This document shows, piece by piece, positions 1 through 11,372 of a stretch of 64,000 nucleotides of DNA. A program made the position numbers and the translations under genes. A model generated the notes under the pieces. The model made no database searches. It was given only the letters and a program-made list of their open reading frames with translations, and was not told where the DNA came from. Numbering within the stretch: the first letter of the stretch is position 1; every line of letters begins with the position of its first letter. The stretch is taken from the NCBI RefSeq assembly GCF_049243985.1, contig NC_135369.1, positions 20,052,533-20,116,532 of the forward strand. The letters are read 5' to 3'. This DNA comes from Paroedura picta. Lineage: Eukaryota; Chordata; Lepidosauria; Squamata; Gekkonidae.

Positions 1-607
1 AACTCAGTGGCGAGAAGGAGGTTGTAAGAAGTGAAAAGCCGTCTGCTAAGATCAGGAAGGAAGCAGAAGTTCACGGGTCTCAGAACAAGCAGGAATAGGG
101 AGCTTTCAAAACAAAACTTACTTTTGAACAGGTAATCGTATTCATCATCCTTGCCGCGCATGGTGAAGTAAGCTGATCCCCCAAGAACTGCTCCCCTATA
201 AAATGTTTGAGAGCACACCTGTGCCTCTGTCCCAGGGCCAAGAAAAAGATTAAAAGAGGGTGACCTCACTACTCTGGGATTTCCTGGGTTTAGACCAGCC
301 TCAGGTGGAACCGGCAGGGGAAGGCCTTAGAAAGTCTTACTCTGGTGGCCGATAGGTTAGGTTGCTACCCTCTGCCTTGGTTCTGATTGGCCTCTTGTTT
401 TAGGCCTGGAATTTTATAGGCCAACAGGCAAAGCGTTCACCTGGCTCAGGTAAGGAGGTGGGACGAGGCTTTTCGTTCCTTTTCTTAAAGGGCCAGAGTT
501 TCATTCCTGGGAGAGGGAAGGTACGAAGCAGGGTGGGGTGGAAATGGTTCATTTCTGCACATTCATATATAGGTGGAGCATGGTTGATGTTGCTTGAATC
601 AGATATG

Positions 608-785
608 TGGTGGTTGTTTTCAATACACGAGAGGTTTCTGATCCCTTTGATGGTATACCACTGTTGTTGCAGAAAGTTTTTCTTTCAAAAAAAATCTCCA
701 TTAAGCGGTCACAAAAGCCACACTATTGAATCTGGAACACCCAAAGTATTAAAAACATTGCATTTCTATTTCTATTTCTATTTTT
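608..785 (+). repeat. Direct repeat unit A
   Basis: About 175 bp resembling 1248-1406 in the same orientation: tttctgatcc, then a T-rich run, then gtcacaaaagccac, then a stretch like tctggaacaccc and caatttctattt. By eye about three quarters of the bases match. The family is not recognised. Outside the two units, 1-1400 is AT-rich DNA in which I see no gene. Confidence 0.55.
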
Positions 786-1247
786 ATGTATGGATATATT
801 TTATAAGTGTGGGAGCCTCTTCGTTCATGTGAGCAATCATCACCCTAAGTAGTCATACACAGATCTGTATATATATAGTTAATTGATTTTATTGCATTAC
901 AATGCTCTTCCTAATATATTTTATCTATTTCACATTATCACCTTATAGTCCCCATTATTACACCACATGAGTGTATTTAAATAATGGTCTAATATTTAAA
1001 GGGAAGGGATTGAAGAAGGGATTGAAATGCATTTGGTTTTTCTGATTTTTTTCTCATTTATCCATGTGTCAAAATGCTTTGGAGTTGTGCAATAGTGCAT
1101 GATATGCTGATGTTTTAAAGTTTTATATGTGTGCATGTATTGAAATAAATATTTGCATTTTAATATTTACTATATTCTGTTGCTGCTCAACCTTTCAGGT
1201 TCCTGGCTTATGTATACAGTTTGGATTACTTTGTTCCCTCTTTTGTT

Positions 1248-1406
1248 GTTTCATTGTTGTTTTGAATACACAAGAAATTTCTGATCCTTTTGAAAGTATT
1301 TTACTGGCACTTTAAAAAGTTTTCTTTTTTAAAATCTGTTAAGCAGTCACAAAAGCCACGTCACTGAAGCTGGAACGCCCAAAATAGTAAAAATGTTGCA
1401 ATTCTA
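1248..1406 (+). repeat. Direct repeat unit B
   Basis: Second copy of the unit at 608-785, 640 bp downstream. It shares tttctgatcc, gtcacaaaagccac and a gctggaacgccc block. It ends against a CR1-type LINE tail. Confidence 0.55.
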
Positions 1407-1408
1407 TT

Positions 1409-1715
1409 TAGAATCCTAGAATCATAACATGGGAAGGGGGCCATACAGACCATCTAGTTTGAGTCAAACTGTGACCCTCCAGATGTCCATGGACTACAAT
1501 TCATGGGAATTGTAGTCCATGGACATCTGGAGAGCCGCAGTTTGATTACCCCTGACCCTGTTCAATGCAGGATCAGCCTAACACCTCCAGGATAAGAACC
1601 TGTCCAGCCACTGCTTGAAGATCACCATTGAGGGGGAGATCACCATCTCCTGTTAGCTGGTGGCAGAGCAGAGGACACTTTCAGAGTGCTAAAGGCTCCC
1701 CCCAATTATTGAAGT
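1409..1715 (-). mobile_element. CR1-type LINE 3' tail, minus, split by a hAT miniature element
   Basis: Reads tagaatcctagaatcataac...catctagt, then after the insert ctgttcaatgcaggatcagcc. This is the reversed CR1 3' end. A palindromic element sits at 1461-1554. Confidence 0.7.
1461..1554. mobile_element. Palindromic hAT-type miniature element, copy 1
   Basis: Shortened palindrome with both arms (gatgtccatggactacaatt and its reverse complement) and almost no loop. It is inserted at catctagt inside a CR1 tail. The left end is degraded, so no clean target duplication is visible. Confidence 0.75.
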
Positions 1716-1936
1716 CTGCTCTATCCGCTTCATAGACATCCATATTACTTTATGGTTGCCAACCTCCAGGTGGCAGAACACAGTTTGAGTCCAGTGGCAC
1801 CTTTATAGGTAAAATGCAAGCAGGAGATCACCTCAGTTCAAAGAGGAGGGTGCTGCAGAGATGCCACCATGCTTGCGAGGTGATAGGTGGAAAATACGGG
1901 CAGGGCTTCATGTTAATTTCGGCCCACACTTTAACT

Positions 1937-2720
1937 ATAAGTTGTTGTTGTTGTTGTTGTTAGGTACGAAGTCGTGTCCGACCCATCTCAACCCCATGGA
2001 TAATGATCCTCCAGGCCTTCCTGTCCTCTACCATTCCCTGGAGTCCATTTAAGTTTGCACCTACTGCTTCTGTGACTCCATCCAGCCACCTCATTCTCTG
2101 TCATCCTTTTCTTCTTTTGCCCTCGATCGCTCCCAGCATTAGGCTCTTCTCCAGGGAGTCCTTCCTTCTCATGAGGTGGCCAAAGTATTTGAGTTTCATC
2201 TTCAGGATCTGGCCTTCTAAGGAGAGTCCGGGCTGATCTCCTCTAGGACTGACTGGTTTGTTCGCCTTGCAGTCCAAGGGACTCGCAAGAGTCTTCTCCA
2301 GCACCAGAGTTCAAAAGCCTCAATTCTTTGATGATCGGCCTTCCTTATGGTCCAACTTTCACAGCCATACATTGGAACTGGGAAGATCATAGCCTTGACT
2401 AAACGCACTTTTGTTGGCAGGGTGATGTCTCTGCTTTTTAGGATGCTGTCTAGATTTGCCATAGCTTTCCTCCCCAGAAGCAAGCGTCTTTTAATTTCTG
2501 CAGTGATGTTGGAGCCCAGGAAAATAAAATCTGTCACTACCTCCATTTCTTCCCCATCCATTTGCCAGGGATTGAGAGGGCCGGATGCCATGATCTTCGT
2601 TTTCTTGATGTTGAGTTTCAAGCCAACTTTTGCACTCTCCTCCTTCACCCGCATCAAGAGGCTATAAGTACAGACTGGTATAACTCCCATTTTATTGTGT
2701 CTGCAGAAGTGTGTGTGCAC
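1937..2720 (-). mobile_element. RTE-BovB LINE, 3' part
   Basis: Minus-strand translation contains AKVGLKLNIKKTKIMASGPL, EIKRRLLLGRKAMANLDSIL, YGCESWTIRKADHQRIEAFE and CWRRLLRVPWTARRTNQSVL, the C-terminal part of the BovB reverse-transcriptase protein. The reading frame changes near 2220-2300, so the copy is dead. The element ends at the (GTT)n run, 1941-1962. It is 5'-truncated. Confidence 0.9.
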
Positions 2721-2879
2721 ACGAAGGCTTACACCTTATATAAAACATTGTTGATTAAAGGTGCCACTGGACTCAGACTCTGTTCGGCCACTGCCCATCA
2801 GTTTCATTGGGTGCCCTGGAGTTTTAGTATTTTGTCTACTCTCTCCACTCCATTCATAGTTATCAACCTCTATCGTGCC

Positions 2880-3012
2880 CCCTCCCTTTCTTGATAGGGA
2901 AGATGCTCCAACCCCCCCCCCCCAATCATCCTGGTTGCCCTCCTCTGTACTTTTTCCAGATCTACAAAGTCCTTTTTGAGATACGGAGTCCAGAACCGTA
3001 CATAGTATTCCA
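2880..3012 (-). mobile_element. CR1/L2-type LINE RT fragment
   Basis: The minus strand encodes [20 protein letters not shown] followed by [10 protein letters not shown], the thumb region typical of CR1/L2-superclade reverse transcriptases. It is interrupted by a poly-C run at 2918-2932. Confidence 0.65.
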
Positions 3013-5090
3013 AATGACGATGATGCTGGTTATTCAGTCGAGTCCAACTCGAGTCCAACTCGGTGATCCTATAGCTCAATTGTCTCTATGATTTTCCAAC
3101 TTGCACCACTTGTTGTACAATGTTGTGGCCGGAGTGCATTTTGATCATATCTAACCACCGCGTTCTTTACTGGCCTGGTTTCCTTTTCCCACGGACGAAT
3201 CCTATAATAATTGCTATCTCCACTGAGTTGCATCACATGATATGGCCAAAGTAAGTGTTTTGCGATTTTGCCTACCAGTGATAGATCAGGCCTTATGTGC
3301 TGTAGTATTTCCTTGATTGTGACTTTTGCTCAAACATCTTGAACGGCGCCTAACTGATGATGATTAATTTATTCATTAATGATTTAGCGCAAAAACTGGA
3401 ACCTATTAATGGTCATCCCCCAAAACTTGGTTCCCAGCATATTCCTTTGTTGTTGTATGCTGACAATACTACAATACTCTCACATACAAGGGTTGGCTTA
3501 CAACGATACTTATCCACCTTTTACCAATATTGCCAAGATAATAAGTTAGTAATTACCTATGGTAAAACAAAAGTTTTGGTTTTCTCTAAGAGCTGGCAAG
3601 CAATGACTTGGTCTGTTGGAGGCACCTCAATAGAACAAGTCAAAACATTTAAGTATCTAGGTGTTACCTTCCAATATAACCAGAACTGGCGCTCCCACTG
3701 CCAACGAGCTATCAATCTGGCCAAATCCTCATCTTCCTTGATAAAACAGTTCTTTTTCTCTGCAAAAGGTAACCAATTTATTCCTGCAGCAATTAAAAAT
3801 TTTAATGCCAAAGTAATGTCCCAGCTCCTATTTGGATGCCCCTTATGGGTTCCTGCCTTTAATAAATCTATTGAGGGTGTTCAATCTGCTTTCTATAGGC
3901 AAATTGCAGGGGTTCCCAATTGTGTCTCCTACCATGCCATTTGCACAGAATTTGGCCAAATTAGGGTAGAGACAAGGGCCTGGATAGCTACTTTAAAATT
4001 TTGGGTCAGACTATTTTTTAGAATAGAAACTGGCAGCCTTTTAACTTGTCTAAAAAGTGACCCTCTTAAATTTCGATGGTTCCAGGCTTTTGAACAAAAA
4101 TTAGTCTCCATTGGCATCGATCTGAACTCCCTACTACCTCTGGAAGAAAAATGTATCTTCTGGATTATTAAACAGAAAATATTAGACCATGAGCAGCAGG
4201 AACTCATACCTACCCAGCCTCGAGTCTGCTCACCAGCATTCTTTGGCATAACTATGCAGAGAAATATTATGCCTATACATTTGCATCTTCTTGATGTCCC
4301 ACCCCTGAGAAGAGCTTTTCTCCTGGCACGAATGAATGCTTTCCCCTCAAAGGTCTTAGAGGGAAGATTCCACCGTATCCCATACCATGCGAGACTCTGT
4401 CCGTGTGGTTCTGGCTGCCCTGACTCTGTCTCACACATTTTGTTAGACTGCCCCTTATATGAGCAGTGTCGGGATGACAGCTTTGTTGCTTTGCTGGGAA
4501 ACAAGCCTTCTGTAAGTAAATCTATGACCTTGCAATTTCTGCTCTCTGACAAAGACCCAGAGGTAACCATTTTAGTTGCCAGGGTTTTAACTAAGATGCT
4601 TTTATAATATGCTGCCTACCGTGTATTTTATCTGTTATAGTTTATTTAATCATTTTAAGATCTATTTGGTTATGGAACCCCATGGCCTATTTTATTATTT
4701 TGTTGAAATTTTAAACCCTATTTTTATATGTCTTATACATATTTTATGCCAATAAAAGGTGACTGATTGACTTTTGCTGCCCATGGAATCTGCAGAAGCC
4801 TTCTCCAGGACCAGAGTGGCCATTGGAAACATGTTAGATCGAACTAATTTGTATCTGGCAATCAGGCTGATGTCCTTGCTTTTCCATGTTTGGTTCAGCT
4901 CCAAATGGGGCTGTACCATAAATCCATACAGGGGCATTACGATTTTCGCCATTTTATTCTTCGTCTGCCAGATGTTCCTCAGAAGCTCACACACTAGCCT
5001 TAGCAGCAGGAGTCAATTTCTGCTGTTTAACCCCAGCATCTATTTGCAAAGCGACAACCAGTCTCCCGGCTAGAGATTCCCCACTCTTCC
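3013..5090 (-). mobile_element. RTE-type LINE fragment split by a younger LINE
   Basis: The pieces 3013-3330 and 4769-5090 read on the minus strand as one diverged RTE/BovB-like 3' region (ending with a tcagtcgagtccaact-type tail). The younger LINE at 3331-4768 lies between them. The break carries a 10-bp duplication, gacttttgct (3321-3330 and 4769-4778). Confidence 0.7.
3331..4768 (+). mobile_element. 5'-truncated non-LTR LINE with a 416-codon RT reading frame
   Basis: Open frame 3357-4607. It holds the second half of a reverse transcriptase: FINDLAQKL, PLLLYADN (catalytic YADD changed to YADN, residues 34-37), FKYLGVTF, then a C-terminal zinc-binding CPCGSGCPDSVSHILLDCP. It ends with AT-rich DNA and ccaataaaaggtgactgatt, and is flanked by the 10-bp duplication gacttttgct. 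The 5' half is missing, as usual for LINE copies. The clade is not settled (CR1/L2 superclade likely). It is young enough to keep the frame open, but the active-site change makes activity unlikely. Confidence 0.8.
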
Positions 5091-5097
5091 TCGAAAT

Positions 5098-5276
5098 GCA
5101 GCCAGCTGGGTGACCTTGGGCCAGTTACAGTTCTCTCAGAGCTCTCTGTCCTACCTATCTCACTGGGTGTCTGTTGTGGGGAGAGGAAGGAAAGGCGATT
5201 GTAAGCTGCTTTGAGACTCCTTCGGGTAGTGAAGAGCAGGGTATAAAAACCAAGCTCTTCTTGTGCTCTTCTTGCT
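5098..5276 (+). mobile_element. tRNA-derived (TTC)n-tail SINE, 3' part
   Basis: Matches the family body from cagccagctgggtgacctt to ctgtttgtggggagag-type sequence and ends aaaccaagctcttctt. The tRNA-like head is missing. Confidence 0.75.
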
Positions 5277-5754
5277 AATCGTTACAGCAAGCCCAGTCCT
5301 GGATGAATCTGCTTGATGAAGAAACTGAATAAACTCATAAACGTCTTCGCCCGACTTAAACATGATGTCTGCTGACCTGAAGAACTTACTTGCTCAGTAT
5401 TTGTTGCACATGACTTCATTGAAGTTCACCTGGGCCTTCAGTCACTACACATTAGCTAGCCAGAACAGGGCCTGTTCAGCCAGGCCACAATTGGGAGTAA
5501 GGCCAGCGGGTGGGGCAAACCAGTGCCACTCCCTTGGGGCATTGGCTTGCCCCACCTAAGATTTTTCCTTGGCTAGGGGTAGGAAGCATTTTTGATATGT
5601 GACAGAACAAGACTTGTATTCAGAACATTTTCTCCAGGGAAACTCATCTGCATAACCTGGAGACCAGCGTTGATTCCGAACAATCTCCAGCCACCACCTG
5701 TGGTCTGATTAAGTGGAAATGTATATCTGAGTTCTGTGATCAATGTTGCACATG

Positions 5755-6223
5755 TGAAGAAGAAGAAGAGTTGGTTTTTATATGCTGCTTTTTCTCTACC
5801 AGGAGTCTCAAAGTGGCTTATATTCGCCTTCCCTTTCTTCTCCCCACAACAGATGCCCTGTGAGGGAGGTGAGGCTGAGGCCCATTATGCACGGCCGCCG
5901 AAACGGCGATTTCGGGTCACATGGAAAACGCAGAGGGGGAAGACGCGAAGCACACCGGTTATGCACGGGACGGGGTGCGACAGCGGCAAAACCCAGAGTA
6001 ACCGATTACGCACTCGGCGATCCTGGCGGTGCTTCTGGTTGCGCCCCGGTCACCCGGAAGCAGCACTTTCTTCCGCGTTTCGCTAATGCGGCTTTTTCGG
6101 TGGTATGCACCGAAGCTGTGGCCGGTTGCAGCCGGCACTGTGCGTTATCAGTGATTTTAGTCGCCGCCATTTCACCCCGAATGTGTGTTATTTCCCCCGT
6201 GCATAATAGGTCTGAGAGAGCCC
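5755..6223 (-). mobile_element. (TTC)n-tail SINE, minus, split by a TIR element
   Basis: Reversed SINE beginning gaagaagaagagttgg. It is interrupted at ggctgag by the element 5880-6211 and resumes at ctgagagagccctgat. Confidence 0.8.
5880..6211. mobile_element. CpG-rich inverted-repeat DNA element inside a SINE
   Basis: About 330 bp with ends gcccattatgcacgg and ccgtgcataataggt, which are imperfect inverted repeats (13 of 15). It sits inside a SINE with ctgag on both sides (5875-5879 and 6212-6216), a 5-bp target duplication. The interior is very CpG-rich and has no long reading frame. A non-autonomous DNA transposon is the best reading. I do not recognise the superfamily. Confidence 0.65.
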
Positions 6224-6228
6224 TGATT

Positions 6229-6336
6229 CTACTGAAGTTGGTTCTTATATGCCACTTTTCTCTACCTGAAGGAGTCTCAAAGCGGTTTACAATCACCTTC
6301 CTTTTTCTCTCCCCACACAGACACCCTGTGAGGTAG
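6229..6336 (-). mobile_element. (TTC)n-tail SINE 3' part, minus
   Basis: Reversed SINE end, gttggttcttatatgccac through cagacaccctgtgaggta. It lies next to another copy in the same orientation. Confidence 0.75.
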
Positions 6337-6339
6337 AAG

Positions 6340-6547
6340 ACGAAGAGTTGGTTCTTATATGCCGCTTTTCTCTACCCCGAGGCGTCTCAAAGAGGCTTTC
6401 ATTCGCCTTCCCTTTCCTCTCCCCACAACAGACACCCTGTGAGGTGGGTGAGGCCGAGAGAGCCCTGATATTACTGCTTGGTCAGAACAGCTCTATCAGG
6501 CCCATGATGAGCCCAAGGTCACTCAGCTCTTAACCACTACACTCGTC
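6340..6547 (-). mobile_element. (TTC)n-tail SINE, minus
   Basis: Reversed SINE from gaagagttggttcttatatg to the tRNA-like end cttaaccactacac. Third SINE piece in a row here. Confidence 0.8.
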
Positions 6548-7184
6548 CCTGATTTAAAATATTTTTGATAGAGCTGGGTATTATCAAAACTAGCCTAATA
6601 GTCTAGGCAAGGAAGACGAGGGATTGGGTATATCCATGGGGACTTCCGCATGATGGAAAACTTGGTGAAACCTCGCTAACAACATCATTGTTTTTTGTCG
6701 CTCTGTGCTGGATAGTGAATTTACTCCATCAAACAGATGTCTCACAACAACTCTCCCATGATTGTTAAGACATTTTGAAAGGATCACAAAATTGGTGTGT
6801 TTTTGAAGACCTTATCCTGGCCCACGCTGAGCCTCTCATTATAGTCTATCAACATAACAACAACATCCTGACCTTAGAGCTTCCTTCTATCCACTAACTG
6901 GACTAATTCGAAGTTGCCGGGCCGGTTTCCTTCCAAAGGCACATGCCGAGATTGCTGGTTTTTCTGGATTTGGGGTAGTTTCCCAATTACCCTGGAGGTT
7001 GTTTGGCGTGCATGCTTCATGTACACACCACAGACCTCTGTATAGTTGGATTGACTCCTCTCACATGGCCCATGATAAGGCCCCTCTCTAAATAGCCCTA
7101 TCTATTCCGCTCCGTTCATTTATTAGATTTTTATTCCACTCTTTCTCCAAGGAATTCACGGTGGGATAACCGACCCTGGCCCTG

Positions 7185-7390
7185 ACTTGGATGGCCCAGC
7201 CTAACTCAGTCTTGTCCGATCTTGGGATGTAAGCAAGGTCAGCCCTGGTTCGTACATGGATGGGAGTCCACCATGGAAGTGCAGGGTTGCTACACAGAAG
7301 TGAGCAAAGGCAAACCCCCTCTGTTTGCGTCTTGCCTTGAAAACCCAACAGGTTCACCATAAGTTGGCTGCAATTTTACAATACTTTCCC
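7185..7390 (+). mobile_element. 5S-rRNA-derived SINE (5S-Sauria type)
   Basis: The head follows 5S rRNA (gatcttgggatgtaagcaag, ccctggttcgtacatggatg). It then runs through gcaaaggcaaacc to a BovB-like end, caccataagttggctgca. Matches the known 5S-Sauria SINE layout. Confidence 0.8.
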
Positions 7391-7814
7391 TTGCCTGGTC
7401 AATCCCACTTGGCCAGCAAAGTTGCAACAATTAGTATTCTTGCCTCCTTGCTCCCATCTCCTGGATTATTCAATTCATGCCATGTGGAAACTCAGCAAAA
7501 GCCAAGCTTGAGCATGTCGACTTGTGCATGAGCAATTCCACATCTTGTCAGCCTTGCTCTGTGCAGAAAAAAGGAGAGGGGAGAGATTCCCAACCAACCA
7601 ACTGTTCTGTTGTCTGCATTCGTTCTGCTGTTGTGCTGGTCAGGAGGCAAGCAGGAAGGAAGTATACTCAAAGGAGCAGGAAGTTTACTATTGAGCCAAT
7701 CCAGGCACTGAAGGAGATAATTTGAACAAATACCAGGAAGTTCCTAATCTAACTATGCTAAACGCACATCTCCTACAATGCCCCCAGCAGGACACTCTTT
7801 ATATTCTGCTCAAT

Positions 7815-7946
7815 TAGGGGTAGTCAATCCGTGGCCCTCCAGATGCCCGTGGACTACAATTCCCATGAGGCCCTGCCAGAAAACGCTGGCAGGGGCTCAT
7901 GGGAATTGTAGTCCATGGACATCTGGAGGGCCGCAAACTACCTCTG
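7815..7946. mobile_element. Palindromic hAT-type miniature element, copy 2
   Basis: Both arms present (ccctccagatgcccgtggac, gtccatggacatctggaggg). The ends are worn and no target duplication is visible. Confidence 0.8.
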
Positions 7947-8173
7947 CGTCTAGATCTTGCATATTCTAGCAATTCAGAACTCCGAAACGTAGGTCAAATT
8001 CAGTAACCTTTCTGCAGCAAGAATCTCAACTGCTCAATATGATTCATACCAAGAAGAAGGTAGAGCAATGCCCCCCTTGTCCTTCCACATTATCCCTGCC
8101 CATTTTAAATCAAAACATGATTTAAAAGTGCAAATTAAAACAAAGTTATAGGAGAGCCAAACACACCTCTATG

Positions 8174-8187
8174 ATGCCCCCTGCTGG
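8174..8187 (-). promoter_or_regulatory. CTCF-like motif downstream of RAB25
   Basis: ATGCCCCCTGCTGG on the plus strand is the reverse CTCF core with one mismatch at its outer base. It lies about 3 kb past the RAB25 stop codon. Confidence 0.35.
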
Positions 8188-8429
8188 GAGAATCTCACAT
8201 CTTATCAACCTTGCTTGCAGATTTGCAGCTGATTTGCAGGGCAACTGTGTTAAAATATCAGGCTGCCACCTGCTTAGCCTTTGGCATCCTTTCTTCCAAA
8301 CGTTAAGGAGTGTCCATAATTGAGGATGGTTGGGGTAGGGGTGGGGAAGTAAAATAAAAACAAAGGTGACAGTTTGCAAAACCAATTTAAGTGTGCAGAA
8401 ATTGCATGAAAGCCTCTTATGCATTTCAA

Positions 8430-9060
8430 GTTTTGATGATGATGTTATCCGTTCAGTCATGTCCGGAAGAAGTTCCTGACAGTGACAGCAGTTTCTCAGT
8501 GGAACAGGCTTCCTCGGGAGGTGGTGGGTTCTCTGTCTTTGGAGATTTTTAAACAGAGGCTGGGTAGCCATCTGACGGAGAGGCTGATTCTGGGAAGGCT
8601 CAAGGGGGTGGCAGGTGACAGTGGATGAGCGATTGGGATGTGAGTGTCCTGCATTGCGCAAGGGGTTGGACTAGATGACCCAGGAGGTCCCTTCCAACTC
8701 TATGATTCTATGACCCTTGACAATTCTATAAGAAAGTTTTCGCCATACACCTCTGTCAATGATTGCTTCTTTAAGTTGGTTCATGGTCATCCCTGTGTGG
8801 GCTTTGATCGTGTCGAGCCAGTGGATCCTTTGGCGACCACGTTTCCTTTTGCCGCTGACCATGCTGAGCATTAATGATTTTTCTAACGAGTCTGATCGCA
8901 TGAAATGTCCAAAGTAAGTGAGCTTTAGCCATAATATCTTCCCTTCTAATGACATAGTTGGTTTACTCCTCTCTACAACTGTCTTGTTGGTAACTTTGGC
9001 TGTCCATGGTATCCGCAACATTCATCTCCAACACCATAATTTGAAAGCATCTATTTGCCT
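8430..9060 (-). mobile_element. RTE/BovB-like LINE fragment split by a CR1 tail
   Basis: The minus strand encodes IPWTAKVTNKTVVERSKPTM, then LTYFGHFMRSDSLEKSLMLS and GKRKRGRQRIHWLDTIKAHT, a diverged RTE C-terminus. Its 3' end (gttatccgttcagtcatgtc at 8444-8463) is separated from the body (resuming about 8712) by a CR1 copy. Confidence 0.8.
8465..8711 (+). mobile_element. CR1 LINE 3' end nested in an RTE copy
   Basis: Contains ggaagaagttcctgaca, the aggcttcctcgggaggtggt block and the classic end ggactagatgaccc, then attctatga. It interrupts the RTE consensus run gtcc/gaccctt exactly. Confidence 0.85.
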
Positions 9061-9182
9061 CCTGTGAGTGCTGAAATCCGTTAAGAGGAGTGCCATTTAA
9101 TTTTTAATCCGGGCGTGGAGGTGTCTACATTCATGCTAACCTCAAAAATGTCAATTTTCTTGTTTCCAGTGACTCAATGAAG

Positions 9183-9285
9183 AAGCCTCTGTGAAAGGAG
9201 CTGCCCCTCAGTGGCAGAGTACCTGCTTTGTACCCAAAGGCCTTACGTTCAGTTCTCAGCCTCTCCAGTTAAAAGATTTCACACA
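9183..9285 (+). mobile_element. tRNA-derived SINE head
   Basis: gagctgcccctcagtggcag then agttctcagcctctccagtt. This is the plus-strand form of a squamate tRNA-like SINE seen reversed at 15300, 31895, 43141 and 61570. Confidence 0.55.
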
Positions 9286-9361
9286 GCCCAAAATCCTACA
9301 GCCAATTGGAGGAGACGATATGGAGCCAGATGTACGAATGGAATGACTTGGTATAAGATAG

Positions 9362-9573
9362 GTTTAGATTCAAATGAGTAGCCGTGTTGGTCTGAAGTAG
9401 CACAGTAAAATCAGAGTCCAGTAGCACCTTTAAGACCAACAAAGATTTATTCCCTGTCATGTAAGAAGATCACAGTCTGACGAAGAGTGCTTGCACTCAA
9501 AAGCTCACGCCTTGAATAAATCTTTGTTGGTCTTAAAGGTGCTACTGGACTCTGATTTTATTGTGATAGGTTC
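9362..9573. repeat. Inverted repeat of Penelope-type terminal sequence
   Basis: aaaatcagagtccagtagca...gaccaacaaagatttatt near 9409-9451 is mirrored by aataaatctttgttggtc...ctactggactctgatttt near 9514-9559. The same unit ends the Penelope-like element at 49031, so this may be a solo terminal repeat pair. Confidence 0.55.
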
Positions 9574-10551
9574 AGATGTTATTGAGGAGAGTTCACGGTT
9601 CAGTGGCAGAGCATGAGGTTTGCATGCAGGTGGTTCCTGGTTCACTCCATGTCCTCATCATTTGAAAGGGTGGGGGAAGACACTCTGTCTGGCAGGGTGG
9701 AGAATCATTACTTCCCCTGCTTTGTCATTTCCCCTAGTCTCTGGCAGTAGCCCTGAAGAAAGCTGCTCTTTTCTCATTCTGAAACCCCCTCCGGCTAATA
9801 CTTGCAGCCTGTCTTAATGGGGCCTTGTGCTTCCTGAAATCATGTATGTGCAGTGCTTTAAACTCTCAAAATGTGTGATGAAAACCTCACATATCCTCAC
9901 ATTTTGGGTAGATTTCTCTGACCAATCAATCCTCCCTCCCTGGCGTTGTCATTTCCCGTGAGATAGATAGTAATAATTTTTAAAAATAATTTAAAAGAAT
10001 AGATTTCAGCACAATTTATTTACAAAACAAGTTCTCCATATATTTATATATATATAAATGTACACATACTGGCGGATTTCCATTCCCACACAGGTGTGTT
10101 CACGCTTTCGGGATGGCTTGTATTCAGAGGAATTGTTTTTTTTTATTATACAAAGTTTCAATTACACATATATGGCAAATCCAGCTAGAATTTAGTTAGA
10201 ACTGATTGACACATGGAGGAGGCAAAAACCGCTGACAGGGAGAGATGAAGCACAGCCCTTACAACTGCAGCTCTGAATGATCAGTTACATATAAACCCCT
10301 GCCTCTGTGCAAACACAAAATAAAGAAAGGCCTCTTCCCATCCCAAAGCCGACTGTGTTTTAAAATAATGCATGCATTTTGTTTCCATTTGTTTATTTCC
10401 CACTGTTCTCTGTAGTTGGGACTTAGTGGCTTAGAACATCGTTCTCCCCCCTCTGTAGTCTAACAACAGTCCTGTGAGGCAGGCCAGGCTCAGTCTGCGA
10501 TGGAGCCAAGGTCTCCCTTCAAGCTTCCATGGTAGAAGTGGTGATTCAAAC

Positions 10552-10821
10552 TCAGAAGAAGAGTTGGTTCTTATATGCCGCTTTTCTCTACCAGGAGTCT
10601 CAAAACAGCTTACAGTCGCCTTCCCATTCCTCTCCCCACAACAGACACCCTGTGACGGAGGTGAGGCTGAGAGAGCCCTGATATTACTGCTCAAAAAGAA
10701 TAGCTTTATCAGTTTTGTGGGCAGCCCAAGGTCACCCAGCTGGCTGCTTGTGGAGGAGCGGGAAATCAAACCCGGCTTGCCGGATTAGAAGTCAGTGCTA
10801 ACCACTACACCCAGCTGGCTC
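10552..10821 (-). mobile_element. (TTC)n-tail SINE, full length, minus
   Basis: Reversed full SINE from gaagaagagttggttcttat to the tRNA-like head (aaccactacacccagctggc). Lies about 550 bp past the RAB25 stop codon and may fall in its 3' UTR. Confidence 0.85.
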
Positions 10822-11372
10822 TATGGTCTCCCAGGATTCTAGTATGATACTATTCTATGCACCATGTTGGTAAATGGCCGCCAGGGTTATGTTTTATATG
10901 TTTAAATGATTGCCAGAAAAGATCCACTTAACTTAGTGTGTTGTACTTCCAGATCAATCTGATCAGCCTAAAGGAGTAAACCTCCCCTTGCTGGGACTTG
11001 TTCCGGTCATAGCTAAATCCCATCCTGATGCAAACTAATTTTTGTTGGATCATGCCAGCTGTTACCTGTAGAGAACTACAGCTTGATAAGATCTGGAAGA
11101 CCAGCTGGAGAGGTGGGGAGATAAAAATATTTAGCACTACAGAGACAGGGTGAATTTTTCGTGGTCCTTGGTGACACCAATGGCTTAGTTCTCCAAGACA
11201 CCATTTGGTCTCTCCATTTTGATAGGGATGGCCAGATCCAAGTTTCATAAGCTACCAACCACTTGCAGAGACTGGAGTCAGACGGCGGCTCTCGACCGCA
11301 AACTTTCCCGCATTTGAGTGGGAATGTGCATGTACACTTCCCAGCTGATGTTCCCCCTACCCCCTGTCCCAT

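Noticed and set aside
458-832. 124-codon open frame at the window start
   Set aside because: Ends in translated simple repeat and overlaps direct repeat unit A; no domain.
7185-7390. Possible 5S rRNA gene
   Set aside because: The 5S-like head is diverged and runs into a SINE body with a BovB-like tail, so it is a SINE, not a functional rRNA gene.
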